Shown in pieces: positions 24,832-33,751 of a DNA stretch of 42,149 bases. The stretch covers positions 1-42,149 of the forward strand of contig JABGVH010000207.1 of the NCBI GenBank assembly GCA_018646195.1. Reading direction: 5' to 3'. Made by a program: the position numbers and the translations under genes. Every line of letters starts with the position of its first letter. Position 1 is the stretch's first letter. The notes under the pieces are model-generated. The model saw nothing but the letters and a program-made list of their open reading frames with translations, made no database searches and was not told the origin of the DNA. The DNA comes from Halobacteriovoraceae bacterium (GTDB lineage: Bacteria; Bdellovibrionota; Bacteriovoracia; Bacteriovoracales; Bacteriovoracaceae).

Positions 24832-26076
24832 ATGAAAAAACTAATTCTAATGGCCCTTCTCAGCAGCAATATAGCTATTGCCGCTCCGAGTGCCGACATC
24901 GCAATTTTACTGGATACTTCGGGAAGTATGCAGGGACTGATCAACCAGGTTCGTGATGGCCTTTGGCAGACTCTCAATAATCTTGGAGAAATTAAAAAGG
25001 ACGGAGAAGTGGCTGAGCTTAAGCTTGCGCTCTTTGAATACGGCTCTGGAATTGTTCCGGCCGAGGCCAATTTTATGCAAATGCTTTCACCGCTAACCAC
25101 TGATCACACAGTGATAGCCGAAAAGCTCTTTGCCACTAAGGCCTCTGGTTCTCAGGAGTACTCGGGTCAGGCGATTCAATTGGCGGCCGACTCATTGGAT
25201 TTCTCTTCTCTATTAGATGACTTTAAAAGCATCGTGATTGCAGGAAACGAAACCATTAAACAAGGTAGCGTCGACGCACTTGAAGCGGCATTGGCCGCCA
25301 AAGAGCAAGATATTTTGGTCAATACTATTTTCGCTGGAGCACAAACTATTCAGGTCTTCCCCAATGGTGGTGGCACTTGGGGTGGTGGTTTTGGCTGTAG
25401 GACACGATTCTGTCCAACACCTATTCCAGCACCAGTTCCTGCGCCGGCACCGGCACCGGCACCGGAGCCAGAGTTTAAACCCAATACTATCTACCTAGAG
25501 TGGAAAGAGTTGGCCAAGGTCGGTGGTGGTGAAAGCCTCAATATCGACGCCAATAATGCGGTTAAACATATCGAGTCGCCATTTGATGACAAGATTATTT
25601 TGTTAACTGAAGAAGTCAATAAGACCTACCTGCCCTACGGCGCTACTGGAGCTTCCGAGTACACCAGGATGCTAACCCTAGACAGGCAAATTAGAAGTTC
25701 AGGAAATGGTTCCTACATGGGCTGGGGTGGTTATAGAGATGGTAACTTCGGTGCCCACACCCAACTCAATTGGGACTTAGTGACTGCCAGTGAAGATCCA
25801 AACTTTGATCTCTCGGCAATCAGTGAAGAACACTTACCAGAACAATTAAAAGGAAAAACCCTGGCCGAAAAGAAGGCCTTGATTAAAGTACAAAGTGAAA
25901 AGCGAAAAGCTCTCAAAGAAGAAATCGCGGACCTACAGAAAAAGCGTAAAGTCTACGTAGCAGAACAAAGACAGCAACAGAATCAAGAAGAAGAAAAAGA
26001 TTTTGCAGCTGCCTTTCATCAAATTATTCTCAAGCAGTTGGCGGCCAAAGGCTTCCAAGTGAAGACAGCAGAATAA
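24832..26076 (+). CDS. Secreted von Willebrand factor A domain protein
   Basis: 414 residues; GGAGGAAAG gives a strong ribosome site. Signal peptide MKKLILMALLSSNIAIAA. The VWA domain follows at once with the MIDAS metal site D28-T-S-G-S32 (ILLDTSGSM) and covers about residues 21-180. A glycine-rich segment (GGGTWGGGFGCRTRFC) comes next, then a Pro-Ala linker of PA units, a second polar region and a C-terminal coiled coil rich in K/E/Q (about 340-395). Probably periplasmic or cell-surface, binding a partner through the metal site. An intrinsic terminator follows the stop. Confidence 0.88.
   Translation: MKKLILMALLSSNIAIAAPSADIAILLDTSGSMQGLINQVRDGLWQTLNNLGEIKKDGEVAELKLALFEYGSGIVPAEANFMQMLSPLTTDHTVIAEKLFATKASGSQEYSGQAIQLAADSLDFSSLLDDFKSIVIAGNETIKQGSVDALEAALAAKEQDILVNTIFAGAQTIQVFPNGGGTWGGGFGCRTRFCPTPIPAPVPAPAPAPAPEPEFKPNTIYLEWKELAKVGGGESLNIDANNAVKHIESPFDDKIILLTEEVNKTYLPYGATGASEYTRMLTLDRQIRSSGNGSYMGWGGYRDGNFGAHTQLNWDLVTASEDPNFDLSAISEEHLPEQLKGKTLAEKKALIKVQSEKRKALKEEIADLQKKRKVYVAEQRQQQNQEEEKDFAAAFHQIILKQLAAKGFQVKTAE
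25426..25471 (+). repeat. GC-rich hexamer repeats coding a Pro-Ala linker
   Basis: GGCACC-type hexamers in tandem inside the VWA gene encode alternating Pro-Ala (PAPVPAPAPAPAPEPE). Such tracts form stiff extended linkers, and the DNA repeat could vary in copy number by slippage in steps of two residues. Confidence 0.8.
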
Positions 26077-26085
26077 CCTCTCTCC

Positions 26086-26127
26086 AAGGTCCCGGTCTTT
26101 TCAGCCGGGGCCTTTCTTTCGTTTTAA
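26086..26127 (+). terminator. Intrinsic terminator after the VWA gene
   Basis: AAGGTCCCGG (26086-26095) pairs with CCGGGGCCTT (26105-26114), 10 bp with one G-U pair, followed by TTTCTTTCGTTTT. It lies 10 bases after the VWA stop and just before the convergent TPR gene. Confidence 0.85.
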
Positions 26128-26129
26128 AC

Positions 26130-27263
26130 TTATTTTTTTTTCTTCTTCCGCAGATAAAACTCTTTGAGGTTGCGGGCGGAGTAATCTGAATCCTTGTCGA
26201 GGCGGACAGCTTTTTTGTACTGTCCCTCGGCATTTTTAAGTTCACCTAGTTTTTCAAAGAGCCAGCCCTTAAATACATAGGCCCTGGCATAGTTCTTATG
26301 CTGGCCAATTAAGAGCTCGTACTGAGCCGCCGCCAGGTCGTACTTTTCTTGCTTGGTTAGAATTAGCGCCTTTTCTTCATAGGGCAAGATGACTTTGGGA
26401 TTGGCAGCTATCGCCTTATCAAAGTGCTTAAAGGCCAGCTGGTCTTTGTTTTCTTTCCTGGCGATAATCCCCAGTCGAATATTGGCGGGATAATGCCTGG
26501 GATCTTTAACCAAGACGATTTGGTAATGCTGCTTGGCCTCTTTCCAAAGCTTGACCCTTTCATAGTTGCGCGCCAAATTGTAGCGCGCTATGCGGTTTTC
26601 CGGCTTAACCAGGATGACATTATTGTACTGGGTGATGGCATTGTCGGCGCGGTTTTTCATTTTATCGAGTAAGAGGGCGTACTCAAAATTGATTAGGTGA
26701 TTTTTCTTATCGAGCTCCAGCATTTTCCAGAATTCTTTTTCGGCCAGCTGGTACTGCAAGTTTTTTATAAGGAAGTGAGCGTGCTCAAAACGAATTGAAA
26801 TATCTTTGGGTTTCATCCCGATCACTAGCAGATTTTGTTTTTCGGCAACTTGAAAGCTCTTAACTTTTCGATAGGCCTTTGAGAGTTGATACTGGGACTT
26901 AAAATCTGTCTTTCTTATTTTGACTGCATATTCAAAAAACTTTGAGGCCTTTTTCCAACGCTTTTCCTTGGCAAAAATGATTCCCATATTGAAATTCGCT
27001 TCCAGGGAGAAGGGATAGATTTCGAGCACATCTTTCATAATAAGGTGGGCCTTAGCGGGATCTTTTAAATAGTGGTAGACCGTCGCCAAATTTAAATGGG
27101 ATTGCAGATGGCGCGGGTGTTTTTTTAATTCTTTGCTATAGAGTTTGGCGGCCTTATACAGTTGACCACTTTTCTGTGCCTTGAGCGCTTTGAGATAATA
27201 ACTCTCCCCTGCACCAGAACTCAGGGGCAGTAGGAAGAGAATAGTTAGAAAAAAATACTTCAT
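26130..27263 (-). CDS. Exported TPR-repeat protein
   Basis: 377 residues: signal peptide (MKYFFLTILFLLPLSSGAG), then about ten tandem 34-residue tetratricopeptide repeats to the C-terminus. Examples are QLYKAAKLYSKELKKHPRHL, RWKKASKFFEYAVKI and DQLAFKHFDKAIAANPKVI. It ends in a run of lysines (YLRKKKKK). TPR solenoids are protein-binding scaffolds, so this is probably a periplasmic assembly factor. It is divergent, 49 bp apart, from a LysM-TPR gene, and the two begin an envelope gene group. Confidence 0.85.
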   Translation of the reverse strand: MKYFFLTILFLLPLSSGAGESYYLKALKAQKSGQLYKAAKLYSKELKKHPRHLQSHLNLATVYHYLKDPAKAHLIMKDVLEIYPFSLEANFNMGIIFAKEKRWKKASKFFEYAVKIRKTDFKSQYQLSKAYRKVKSFQVAEKQNLLVIGMKPKDISIRFEHAHFLIKNLQYQLAEKEFWKMLELDKKNHLINFEYALLLDKMKNRADNAITQYNNVILVKPENRIARYNLARNYERVKLWKEAKQHYQIVLVKDPRHYPANIRLGIIARKENKDQLAFKHFDKAIAANPKVILPYEEKALILTKQEKYDLAAAQYELLIGQHKNYARAYVFKGWLFEKLGELKNAEGQYKKAVRLDKDSDYSARNLKEFYLRKKKKK

Positions 27264-27312
27264 AGCCTCATTATAATCTAGTCAGGTATTTCGGCCATGA
27301 TAAACTGCTCTA

Positions 27313-27981
27313 ATGAGAATATTTATTTTTCTTTTGCTATTTAGCCAAGCCTTGCAGGCGATAGAACCTGAGGGTTCCTTTTACCACGAAGTCAAAAGTG
27401 GTGAAACAACTCTGTCCCAATTGGCCTTAGTTTATTATGGTGATGAAAAATTTAGTCAAAAAATAGCCGGCTGGAATAATTTGGAAGAGCCCTACCGTTT
27501 GAGCGTTGGTCAGAAAATTCGATTGAGCGATCCGGTCTATCTCTATCCTATCAATAAGCAAAGAGGAGAGGGCAGCGCCTACCGGCAATGGCTGGAGAGA
27601 TCAGAGCTTGGGGAATCAATTCGCTACCGGGTCAATCAAAACGATAAGAGTTACTACCAAGTTAAATTCTCAAAAGTAGAGGGAGAGATAGCCAATTACC
27701 AAAAAAAGAAAGAGATAGCGATCCATCAGCTCTGGCAATCAGAGGATTGGAAAAAAGATTTTACCAAGGCCGAAGACCTCTATTTTAAAAAGAAATACCA
27801 TGAGGCGCTTTTATACCTCGATAAGGCGCTTTCAGTCGAGGCCAGCTACGCTCCTATCTACTTTTATCAATTAAAAATTTACCAACTGACAGGCAATAAG
27901 AAAGGTTGGCAAAGAGCGAAGAAAAGTCTTTCCTGGCGCTTCCCAAGCATTTCAAAATTATCCAGCTTTGAGAACTACTAG
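27313..27981 (+). CDS. Secreted LysM and TPR protein
   Basis: 222 residues with a signal peptide (MRIFIFLLLFSQALQA). Residues about 25-75 are a LysM peptidoglycan-binding domain (YHEVKSGETTLSQLALVYYG, then YRLSVGQKIRLSD). The C-terminal part has a TPR-like pair (AEDLYFKKKYHEALLYLDKAL). It probably binds peptidoglycan and docks a partner. The stop (TAG) abuts the opposing gene's stop with no gap. Confidence 0.85.
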   Translation: MRIFIFLLLFSQALQAIEPEGSFYHEVKSGETTLSQLALVYYGDEKFSQKIAGWNNLEEPYRLSVGQKIRLSDPVYLYPINKQRGEGSAYRQWLERSELGESIRYRVNQNDKSYYQVKFSKVEGEIANYQKKKEIAIHQLWQSEDWKKDFTKAEDLYFKKKYHEALLYLDKALSVEASYAPIYFYQLKIYQLTGNKKGWQRAKKSLSWRFPSISKLSSFENY

Positions 27982-28962
27982 TTACCAGCCATAACCTATA
28001 TTAAAATGCAGCGCCTGATTGAAAATTTTTAAGGAATTGAATTCTGTCTTAATTTTTTCATAGTCGAGCATAAAGACCAGCGGGTGATGGTTAGGCAATT
28101 GATGATACCAGGCCAGTCCAGCTCCCTTTTTATCAGTGGCGTATTTTAGGTAAAAGAGTGCCAAGTTGCCTTTTCTAAAACTCCGTTGCAGAGAAGGTTT
28201 GAGCTCAGCGCCTATCAGGTCTTTATAACCTACGGTACTAATATTTTTTAAAATATTATTATAAAAAATTCCCGCCGCCAGGTTTAGGCGCCAAGGAAAA
28301 CTAACTCCCGGGATTCTAAAGGCCGAGTGAAGGTCGAGATCGACAAAGGTAAGCTCCTCATTTGTATTTTTCTTTTCTAGAGGCAGAAAAGTATAACGTC
28401 CACTGGTAAAGAGATTCCAATAAGGAAGGGCGTAGTCGAATTTAAAATTAGTAAAAGTTTTTTCTGATTTTGGATGCCCGGTTTCGAGATAGTTTAACTT
28501 TGAATAACCAATTGAAGTTACCGTAAAGCTCCTCTTGATAGGATGGGTTCTCTCTTTTTGCATTATTTCGTGCCATTTTGGAACTTCTATTAAGATTTCT
28601 TCAGATTCAAGTTCACCAGCTGGGCCGACTGCATGGATTTTAAAAGAAGTAACAGAGTTAGTGATGGCGACGGTAAAGGATAATATTTTACTTTTTTGCT
28701 TGGAATTAAATACTAATTTATTTCCAATAAAGAGATTCCATCCTGGCCTATCAAATAGCGAGGCGACGGTAACGACTGTTTTTAATTCAATTCCTAGGGT
28801 GATATTTTTTAATAGAGTAGTTTTAGGCAGTAAGAGCCCTTGAACTCGCTTTTTTTCGTCGTGATTTCTTAGCAGGTGCCCTTGGTATTCCCGCTCTTGC
28901 CCGTAGGTAGTATTTTGAATTGAGAAAAGAACCGCTAGGGTTAGGAAAGTTAAAATTTTTAT
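27982..28962 (-). CDS. Exported protein with C-terminal barrel-like region; apparent AUA start
   Basis: The first in-frame ATG (28561-28563) gives 193 residues, but the frame stays open upstream to a TAA at 28984. The added 133 residues begin with a textbook signal peptide if the ATA at 28960-28962 is read as Met (xKILTFLTLAVLFSIQNTTYG). AAAGGTG lies 5 bases before that ATA. So the gene probably encodes 326 residues, with either a very rare AUA start, an ATG lost by mutation, or a base error. The N-terminal part (residues about 24-130) is beta-rich. The C-terminal part has alternating strands ending in FNIGYGW, like an outer-membrane barrel. No family recognised. Confidence 0.6.
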   Translation of the reverse strand: MKILTFLTLAVLFSIQNTTYGQEREYQGHLLRNHDEKKRVQGLLLPKTTLLKNITLGIELKTVVTVASLFDRPGWNLFIGNKLVFNSKQKSKILSFTVAITNSVTSFKIHAVGPAGELESEEILIEVPKWHEIMQKERTHPIKRSFTVTSIGYSKLNYLETGHPKSEKTFTNFKFDYALPYWNLFTSGRYTFLPLEKKNTNEELTFVDLDLHSAFRIPGVSFPWRLNLAAGIFYNNILKNISTVGYKDLIGAELKPSLQRSFRKGNLALFYLKYATDKKGAGLAWYHQLPNHHPLVFMLDYEKIKTEFNSLKIFNQALHFNIGYGW

Positions 28963-29083
28963 GCCAGCACCTTTGCTATCTATTTAATCGCAAGTGACAG
29001 ATTTATTAAAGAACTAATCGCTGGCTTTCCCTACCCTATTTCGCTACTGGGGGTTAAAATAGAACATACCTTATCTTCAAACG

Positions 29084-29914
29084 ATGGCCTATTGCGACAT
29101 AAAGTCACTTGCTCTCATAATTCTTCTCTACCCAGCACTGGTCCATTCAGAAAACCTCACTTTCTTCACAGAGAAGGCCACCACAGTCGCCGGCTGGTTA
29201 GTGCGCGCCACTGCTCATCAGCCGCTTATGTCGGCCACCCCCCGGGCCAAACGCCAAGACTTGGCGGTCATTAAAAATAGTAAGAATGATAATTTAAAAG
29301 AAGGTGAGCTGGGATTTTCTTCCATGAAGGCAGTCGCCTCGGCGGAAGTGCGCGATGCCTACGCCGAATTTGACTTGGGAGTCGATAAACCCAAAGAGCT
29401 GAATGTTCTAAGATTGCAATACACAAAAAATCTTGGCGTGCGCTCTGACTTTAGTATTAGCTATATGAACGTCCCCGACATTTCGATACAAGGCCAGGGT
29501 GCTCACTTTTACTATAATTTTTTAAAGCTTGGAAATTTTTATACCACCACTCGCAGCCAATACAGCTGGGTCAAGAAAATTGATTTCTTTAAATCCCAAT
29601 CCTTCGCCCAGGAGTTAACTCAGTCTTGGAATACCCCACTTGTCGACCTGTACCTAGGAACTAAGTACTACTATGCCCGCACGCATTTCTTTGCCACCAC
29701 TGTGGGAGGACCTGTTCCCACTATAAAACACTACACCCCAGTCAATGAGCTGGAGTATTTTATTGGCTTTTCCAAAGGCATTAGCAAGAAGTTGCGTTTT
29801 GATGGACAGATTAAACAGGCCAAAGAAGAGAGATCGTTTATAGGAAAAATTACTTTTGATTTTTCACCTTTTACGCAAAAAAATGGGGAGTGGCGACTGC
29901 CTACAGTTAATTAA
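29084..29914 (+). CDS. Putative outer-membrane beta-barrel-like protein
   Basis: 276 residues. N-terminal signal peptide (SLALIILLYPALVHS, cut before ENLTF). The mature region shows alternating amphipathic strands rich in Y and F (FYYNFLKLGNFYTTTRSQYSW, LYLGTKYYYARTHFFATTV) and ends in ITFDFSPF before a short tail, all typical of outer-membrane barrels. No family recognised. The ATG has no good Shine-Dalgarno. The lipoprotein gene begins 5 bp after its stop, so they are probably cotranscribed. Confidence 0.65.
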   Translation: MAYCDIKSLALIILLYPALVHSENLTFFTEKATTVAGWLVRATAHQPLMSATPRAKRQDLAVIKNSKNDNLKEGELGFSSMKAVASAEVRDAYAEFDLGVDKPKELNVLRLQYTKNLGVRSDFSISYMNVPDISIQGQGAHFYYNFLKLGNFYTTTRSQYSWVKKIDFFKSQSFAQELTQSWNTPLVDLYLGTKYYYARTHFFATTVGGPVPTIKHYTPVNELEYFIGFSKGISKKLRFDGQIKQAKEERSFIGKITFDFSPFTQKNGEWRLPTVN

Positions 29915-29918
29915 TACT

Positions 29919-32561
29919 ATGAATTTAAAAGACTTCTCCATTTACCTCTTATTCATCCTGCTGACTGCAAGCTGTGTCAGCAATAGTGAAGTTGAATTCC
30001 TAGATACTCCCATTGTCACTCCACCGGCTTCGATTCCTTTTCCGGCCGGCACCACTAGTTTTGGTACCACTGTGCATATCAACGAGGCCACCACCACCGA
30101 ACAGACCATTCCGCTGACTTTTAAAGGTGGCCAACCGGCGACTCAAATTACCGCCTCTATCAGCGGCGACTTTACTTTTAAAGGCGGCGCTTATCCTGGA
30201 ACTGGCGGCACCTGTACCGTTAAAGAAGAAACCGGCTCTTGCACCATCGTAGTCAACTTCAATCCACTGACGGTGGGAGGTCACGCCGAAGCAGTCACCA
30301 TGAATTTCTTTAATGGTTTTGAATTCACCTCGCGCGCCATTTTAATTTCCGCCACAGTGGTTCCCAATCTCTCGATAACTGCCACCACTACTAATGACCA
30401 TGGCTCAACTTTAATTGGTCTCAATACAGTTAGGACTTTTACGGTTCAAAATGTTGGCTCAACTACAATGACAGGAATTACTGGTCCCCTAACTACCGGA
30501 ACAAATTATCGCTATGAGGGCGGTGGTGGTTACCCGGGTACTAGTGGTGATTGTGATGGCGACTTAGTTCCGGCGGAGACTTGCACAATCGCCACCCAAT
30601 TTGTTCCACTCACAAATGTCACTCTGACTGATACCGTGACTCTCAATTATAATAATGGCATCAATGCCGAGTCCAACACCCAGGCGCTGACTGGTCTGGG
30701 CAGGAACCCCGCCAACTTGGCGATCTCTGGCGCTGGTACTTTTGATTACACTTCCCATGTGCTGACGGTGGCCACCACTCAAACTTTTACCGTCACAAAT
30801 TCGGGGGATGTCTCGACCAATACTCTCGCGGTGACGGCACTCGGTGCGCCCTTTACTTTTCTTGGGGGGGCCTATCCCGGAACTAGTGGGACTTGTGGCG
30901 ATCCGATTTTAGTCGGGACTTGTACTATCCGAGTGACCTTCACCCCCACCGCGGCAGTGCTCTCAGCAGATACCATCACTCTTACTTATCATAATGGAGT
31001 TGTGGCGGGACAGACTGCCACTCGTCCAATTCAAGGGACCGGTATTACCGCCGCCAGTTTGGCAGTCACCGCTGTGACATCTAATAATTGGGGCAATAGA
31101 GTCATTGGCACCACTACTGACTTTACTTTTAATGTCACAAATAGCGGTCAGGCCAATGCCGCCTCAGTCGCCGAAACCACCTTGGCGGCACCTTTCACTT
31201 ACGCCACCGGTGCTTTCCCCGGCGGCGGAACTTGTACCACCACTATCAACGGTTCAACTGCCTGTACTATTATTGTCCGCTACACTCCCGCCACCCTAAC
31301 TTTCAACGTCTCTAATAGCGGCGACGTCAACGCCACCACCGTCGCCGGCGCCGGACTCGACGGAGTGATTTACAAATTTGAAGGTGGCGCCTTTCCCGGA
31401 ACAACTGGCAATTGTACCGCCACCATTGTTCCCGGGACTAATATCTGCACCATCGCGGTGACCTACACCGCCAACACCTCTGGCGCCGAGAACGATACCG
31501 TCCAGCTGACTTATAATAACGGCATTGCTGGAGGCCAAGTTGCAGGCCGCGCCCTAACCGCCACCGCCCAAAGCCCCGCTCTCTTGGCGGTAACTGATGT
31601 CACCACTAATAATTTTGGCAATAACTCGGTGGGTGGCGCCTCCTCCACTGTGCTGTCATTTAATGTTTCAAATAGCGGGGACTTAAACGCCACCTCTGTG
31701 GTCAACGGCGGATTAGACGGAGTCATTTACGCTTTCACTGGTGGAAGTTGTGGCGGCACTATCGCTCCCGGAGTTAATGTCTGCACCGTACAGGTCACCT
31801 ACGACCCCAATGCCGTGCAAGTCGATAACGACACCATTCAAATCATTTATAATGACGGATTAGTCGGTGGTCAGATCGGCTCCCGCGCCATAACCGGAAC
31901 CGGGGTCGCCTTCTTGCCACTGACTTTCGAAGACAATAGCGAGCACTTTAATTTTAAGCGGCGGTTATTGGGAGACTCTCTCGAGCGAACTTTCACCATT
32001 TCTAATAATACTAAGAGTGATATTTCAAAACTAAGCGTTAAAAAAGTAAACTCGCCCTTTAAACTTGTTAGGAATAATTGCCCTGACATACTCCTGCGAG
32101 CTCAACGCTGCTCGCTGGTCATTAGCTACGCTCCCAAAAAAATAGGTGCCGCCAAAACTTTTCTCAGCCTAACTTCAATTGAAAATGGAAAGTTAAGAAA
32201 AGTCTCACTGCCGCTTAGTGATCGGGGACATTTAGATAAGACCTCTCCGCTGCTGTTTAATCTCTTAAAAGAAAGTAAGCAAGCACTGACTCACCTCAAG
32301 TCAAACAAGCGGCACTACCGCAACCTCTTCGCATTGAAGAGAGCGCTACCCAGCCGCTACCAGGTGACTGACTTAGAACACTCGCGAGAGCTCTATTCAC
32401 TAGAAACTAGCGCTCAGCTGATTGCCAATATTGGGGATTACGATAGCGATGGAGTGGATGATTTTCTTTTAGCGGGTGAGCAATTGAAAAAAGGAATCAC
32501 AAAATTAGAGGCCTTTAGTGGTTTACTAGGTGACTCACTTTTTGAGCTGCATAAACCGTAA
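29919..32561 (+). CDS. Surface lipoprotein with SPD-2/Hydin-like (choice-of-anchor D) repeats
   Basis: 880 residues. I start at the ATG at 29919, because upstream codons overlap the previous gene and this ATG opens a lipoprotein signal (LLFILLTASC, Cys at about 20). Six or seven Ig-like repeats of about 100 residues follow. Each has an xFTVTNSG strand, a GGAYPGTSGTC turn with two Cys, CTIxVxFTP and a YNNG strand, as in ASPM/SPD-2/Hydin and choice-of-anchor D modules. The fourth and fifth units are fused at about 31290-31300 (RYTPATLTFNV), losing the end of one and the start of the next. The last ~250 residues differ and include an FG-GAP/calcium-loop motif (NIGDYDSDGVDDFLLAG). Likely a cell-surface adhesin or scaffold. 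Confidence 0.8.
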   Translation: MNLKDFSIYLLFILLTASCVSNSEVEFLDTPIVTPPASIPFPAGTTSFGTTVHINEATTTEQTIPLTFKGGQPATQITASISGDFTFKGGAYPGTGGTCTVKEETGSCTIVVNFNPLTVGGHAEAVTMNFFNGFEFTSRAILISATVVPNLSITATTTNDHGSTLIGLNTVRTFTVQNVGSTTMTGITGPLTTGTNYRYEGGGGYPGTSGDCDGDLVPAETCTIATQFVPLTNVTLTDTVTLNYNNGINAESNTQALTGLGRNPANLAISGAGTFDYTSHVLTVATTQTFTVTNSGDVSTNTLAVTALGAPFTFLGGAYPGTSGTCGDPILVGTCTIRVTFTPTAAVLSADTITLTYHNGVVAGQTATRPIQGTGITAASLAVTAVTSNNWGNRVIGTTTDFTFNVTNSGQANAASVAETTLAAPFTYATGAFPGGGTCTTTINGSTACTIIVRYTPATLTFNVSNSGDVNATTVAGAGLDGVIYKFEGGAFPGTTGNCTATIVPGTNICTIAVTYTANTSGAENDTVQLTYNNGIAGGQVAGRALTATAQSPALLAVTDVTTNNFGNNSVGGASSTVLSFNVSNSGDLNATSVVNGGLDGVIYAFTGGSCGGTIAPGVNVCTVQVTYDPNAVQVDNDTIQIIYNDGLVGGQIGSRAITGTGVAFLPLTFEDNSEHFNFKRRLLGDSLERTFTISNNTKSDISKLSVKKVNSPFKLVRNNCPDILLRAQRCSLVISYAPKKIGAAKTFLSLTSIENGKLRKVSLPLSDRGHLDKTSPLLFNLLKESKQALTHLKSNKRHYRNLFALKRALPSRYQVTDLEHSRELYSLETSAQLIANIGDYDSDGVDDFLLAGEQLKKGITKLEAFSGLLGDSLFELHKP
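30046..31910 (+). repeat. Tandem ~100-codon Ig-like repeat units
   Basis: Six units inside the lipoprotein gene share the pattern FTVxNSG ... GGAYPGT-GTC ... CTIxVxYxP ... YNNG. Units four and five are joined by an in-frame loss near 31290-31300. The two units on either side of 31600 are nearly identical over NVSNSGD(V/L)NAT and GLDGVIY, pointing to recent duplication. Confidence 0.75.
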
Positions 32562-32562
32562 G

Positions 32563-33618
32563 CTAAGCCGCCCGTTTGTCTTCCCCAGGAACCGGAGGCA
32601 TCGCCGCCACTTCACCAGTAGGTTTAACACCAATTTTCATGCCCGAATAGACGTCGCGATTTTTTCCATAACAAACCGCTGCACCGTAAAAGAAAGAGCA
32701 CATTAAGAAGTAGACCCAGAAAACCGCAACGAAGATGGTATAGAAATTTCCATAACTCTGGGAAAGGGTATCCTTAGCGTAGAGCAGGTACATCCAGTAA
32801 AAAGATTTTCCCATTAGAAAGCAGCCAACAAAAGTCGAGGCGCCCATAAAGGCGTCCTTGGTGGCGACCTTTACCGGTGTGGCAAACTTATAAAAGCCTG
32901 TAAAGAAGGCCAGTGAAGTCACTGCTGGCAGGACATTGAAATTAATTATAAATTTAGCGATGGAATTTAAAAAGGCGATGTCACCACTGGCGAACATCTT
33001 AATCATCATCGGCTTGTGGGAGAAGGCCATAAGAAGAGAGATAAAGCCGGCTACAAGTACTCCAGTAAAAAGTCCCTTGATATCCTCTATATAAAAACCA
33101 CCCTTAGCTTCCGACTTGGAAATCTGGCGCAGCCCAAACATCATCGAGCCAACCACTCCCAGACAGGCGTAAACCACCAGCAGCGAGTTCATGACATTAA
33201 AACCGGCCGAGCTTTTCAGCTGGGCATTGATGATATTGCTAAAGCTTTTAAGAATCCAAGGCGCTAACCCTGGAATATTTTCTTTAAGTGACGTCAGGGC
33301 AAAATCCCGAGCCGCTCCCACATCACCGTGAATCATACCGGCGGCGGAAATTAGTAATAGGATTAAGGGTGCAAAAGAAAGCACCGTAAAAAAAGTCGCG
33401 GAGCCGGCGACAATTTCGCCTTTGCGCTTTTTAAAGTGGAAGAAAGAAGTCAGCAGCCGATTGACTAATTTTGTCACCGCCAGGTAACTGCGGCTCTCCA
33501 TCTGGTCTCCCAAATCACTTATAGTGGTTCTTCTCTCAGTGTTTTTTCGACGCTCTTCTGTTGGTTTATTCATGCCCAGTTTATCGGTCCCGAAAGGGCC
33601 AAACTTGAGTACTTTCAT
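32563..33618 (-). CDS. YihY/virulence factor BrkB family membrane protein
   Basis: 351 residues. After a charged N-terminus (EERRKNTERRTTISDLGDQ) comes the family core: RKGEIVAGSATFFTVLSFAP and six hydrophobic helices, including LILLLISAAGMI, VMNSLLVVYACLGVVGSMMF, LFTGVLVAGFISLLMAF and FYTIFVAVFWVYFLMCSFF. The YihY family (formerly called RNase BN by mistake) are inner-membrane proteins of unsettled transport function. Two ATGs are possible (33618 and 33573). It ends one base from the convergent lipoprotein stop. Confidence 0.88.
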   Translation of the reverse strand: MKVLKFGPFGTDKLGMNKPTEERRKNTERRTTISDLGDQMESRSYLAVTKLVNRLLTSFFHFKKRKGEIVAGSATFFTVLSFAPLILLLISAAGMIHGDVGAARDFALTSLKENIPGLAPWILKSFSNIINAQLKSSAGFNVMNSLLVVYACLGVVGSMMFGLRQISKSEAKGGFYIEDIKGLFTGVLVAGFISLLMAFSHKPMMIKMFASGDIAFLNSIAKFIINFNVLPAVTSLAFFTGFYKFATPVKVATKDAFMGASTFVGCFLMGKSFYWMYLLYAKDTLSQSYGNFYTIFVAVFWVYFLMCSFFYGAAVCYGKNRDVYSGMKIGVKPTGEVAAMPPVPGEDKRAA

Positions 33619-33693
33619 CTGGTAAAAAGGATTAGTAAAATTAGCTACTTAACTATGAAAATTGGCCGATGACGAGAAATAAATACACTCAAA

Positions 33694-33721
33694 TTGCTAT
33701 CGTTTGCCAATTCAGTATAGT
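33694..33721 (+). promoter_or_regulatory. Sigma-70-type promoter for the 183-aa secreted protein
   Basis: TTGCTA (33694-33699), 16-bp spacer, TATAGT (33716-33721), 30 bp before the start codon; GGAG gives the ribosome site. Confidence 0.55.
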
Positions 33722-33751
33722 GCCCGAGAAACCCAACCACTGGAGTAAAAA

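Noticed and set aside
29856..29918. Earlier start of the repeat lipoprotein
   Set aside because: It lies inside the preceding gene and would bury the lipoprotein signal that begins at 29919.
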